From: Maribacter sp.
GTDB lineage: Bacteria > Bacteroidota > Bacteroidia > Flavobacteriales > Flavobacteriaceae
DNA length: 5,983 nucleotides
NCBI GenBank assembly: GCA_018679695.1
Contig: JAHHKH010000055.1
Coordinates: 1 to 5,983 of the forward strand
Reading direction: 5' to 3'
Part shown: one piece after another, positions 5,710 to 5,983 of the stretch
Numbering within the stretch: the first letter of the stretch is position 1
How the letters are laid out: the number at the start of each line of letters is the position of its first letter
Notes under the pieces: generated by a model
Told to the model about the DNA's origin: nothing
What the model saw: only the letters and a program-made list of their open reading frames with translations
Database searches by the model: none
Program-made: the position numbers and the translations under genes

Positions 5710-5983
5710 CTAATTTCTTATGATGTAGTACCCTTCGTCCTTGTACTTGTTCTCATCAAAAGTAAATAAGGTTTTTGATAAAGGTTGGTTTGTTTTAAAA
5801 GAATTAACAGTAATGGTGGTAGTCGTACCATTTTTACCGGTCTCGATCACCTTATAAATATGCTTGGTTTCAGCATCAATACCTAACAGAATTGATTTTA
5901 TTTCCGTATTCGTGTCAATAGGAATCAACTTAATGAATTGTATTTTTCTCCCTTGTACGTTTTGAAGGATATCCCAATTGTAT
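5710..5983 (-). CDS. lolA: outer-membrane lipoprotein carrier LolA, C-terminal 90 residues (5' end off the right edge)
   Basis: The frame is open from the window edge to a TAG at 5712-5710. The visible 90 residues include QFIKLIPID (15-23), SILLGIDAETKHIYKVIE (30-47), TTTTITVNSFKTNQPLSKTL (53-72) and FTFDENKYKD (73-82). This alternation of short strands, with F-(S/D)-x-N/K-x-(P)-L toward the end, is the C-terminal half of a LolA-like half-barrel, and it closely resembles flavobacterial LolA as I remember it. LolA is a periplasmic chaperone that takes lipoproteins from LolCDE to the outer membrane. The signal peptide and the N-terminal hydrophobic-cavity residues lie outside the window. A TTG at 5928 is only an internal leucine codon, because the frame continues upstream to the edge. 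It is immediately followed by the Lpt permease gene (4 nt gap). Confidence 0.82.
   Translation of the reverse strand, partial: YNWDILQNVQGRKIQFIKLIPIDTNTEIKSILLGIDAETKHIYKVIETGKNGTTTTITVNSFKTNQPLSKTLFTFDENKYKDEGYYIIRN

Noticed and set aside
3098..5769. Plus-strand frames opposite ribB, the permease and lolA (3098-3463, 3929-4216, 4156-4368, 4536-4781, 4669-4986, 5560-5769)
   Set aside because: All are antisense to well-supported genes and show no domain or conserved motif.
5710..5928. Complete small protein starting at TTG 5928
   Set aside because: The frame stays open to the window edge with LolA-like residues upstream, so it is the 3' part of a larger gene.

Overview
The window is most likely chromosomal DNA of a marine-type member of Flavobacteriaceae (Bacteroidetes). 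Reasons: AT-rich DNA with a lolA - lptF/G-type permease - ribB cluster that I recall as typical of the family; promoter-like TAnnTTTG boxes; mostly weak Shine-Dalgarno signals; and protein sequences that read like flavobacterial orthologs. The assignment rests on recall of family sequences, not on a search.

Left edge (1-340): the first 52 codons of a small GIY-YIG (URI-type) nuclease gene run leftward off the window. Upstream of it, inside its predicted transcript, is a compact array of nested inverted repeats (183-296). The outer arms ATCACGT/ACGTGAT recur, the inner stems differ in sequence yet stay self-complementary, and both complete units keep the same 3-nt loop. A good Bacteroidetes-type promoter (313-340) points toward this leader and gene. 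This is the least ordinary part of the window.

Rightward operon (411-3039): three tightly spaced genes encode a TauE/SafE-family membrane transporter, an NfsB-like FMN nitroreductase-family oxidoreductase, and a PLP aminotransferase of the DegT/DnrJ/EryC1/StrS family. The last closely resembles KdnA, which makes 8-amino-Kdo, a modified inner-core sugar of lipopolysaccharide. The partner dehydrogenase KdnB is not in the window.

Leftward operon (5983-3043): the C-terminal half of LolA (periplasmic lipoprotein carrier), an LptF/LptG-family permease of the LPS exporter, and RibB (riboflavin biosynthesis). RibB is fused to a GTP cyclohydrolase II-like domain that has lost its zinc ligands and catalytic arginine. 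The genes are nearly contiguous (4 nt between lolA and the permease; ATGA overlap between the permease and ribB), which suggests one transcript with translational coupling. The two operons converge with only 3 nt between stop codons, across a short palindrome.

Two envelope themes meet here: LPS sugar modification (KdnA-like) on one strand, and LPS and lipoprotein export (Lpt, Lol) on the other. Nothing in the sequence shows that they are co-regulated.
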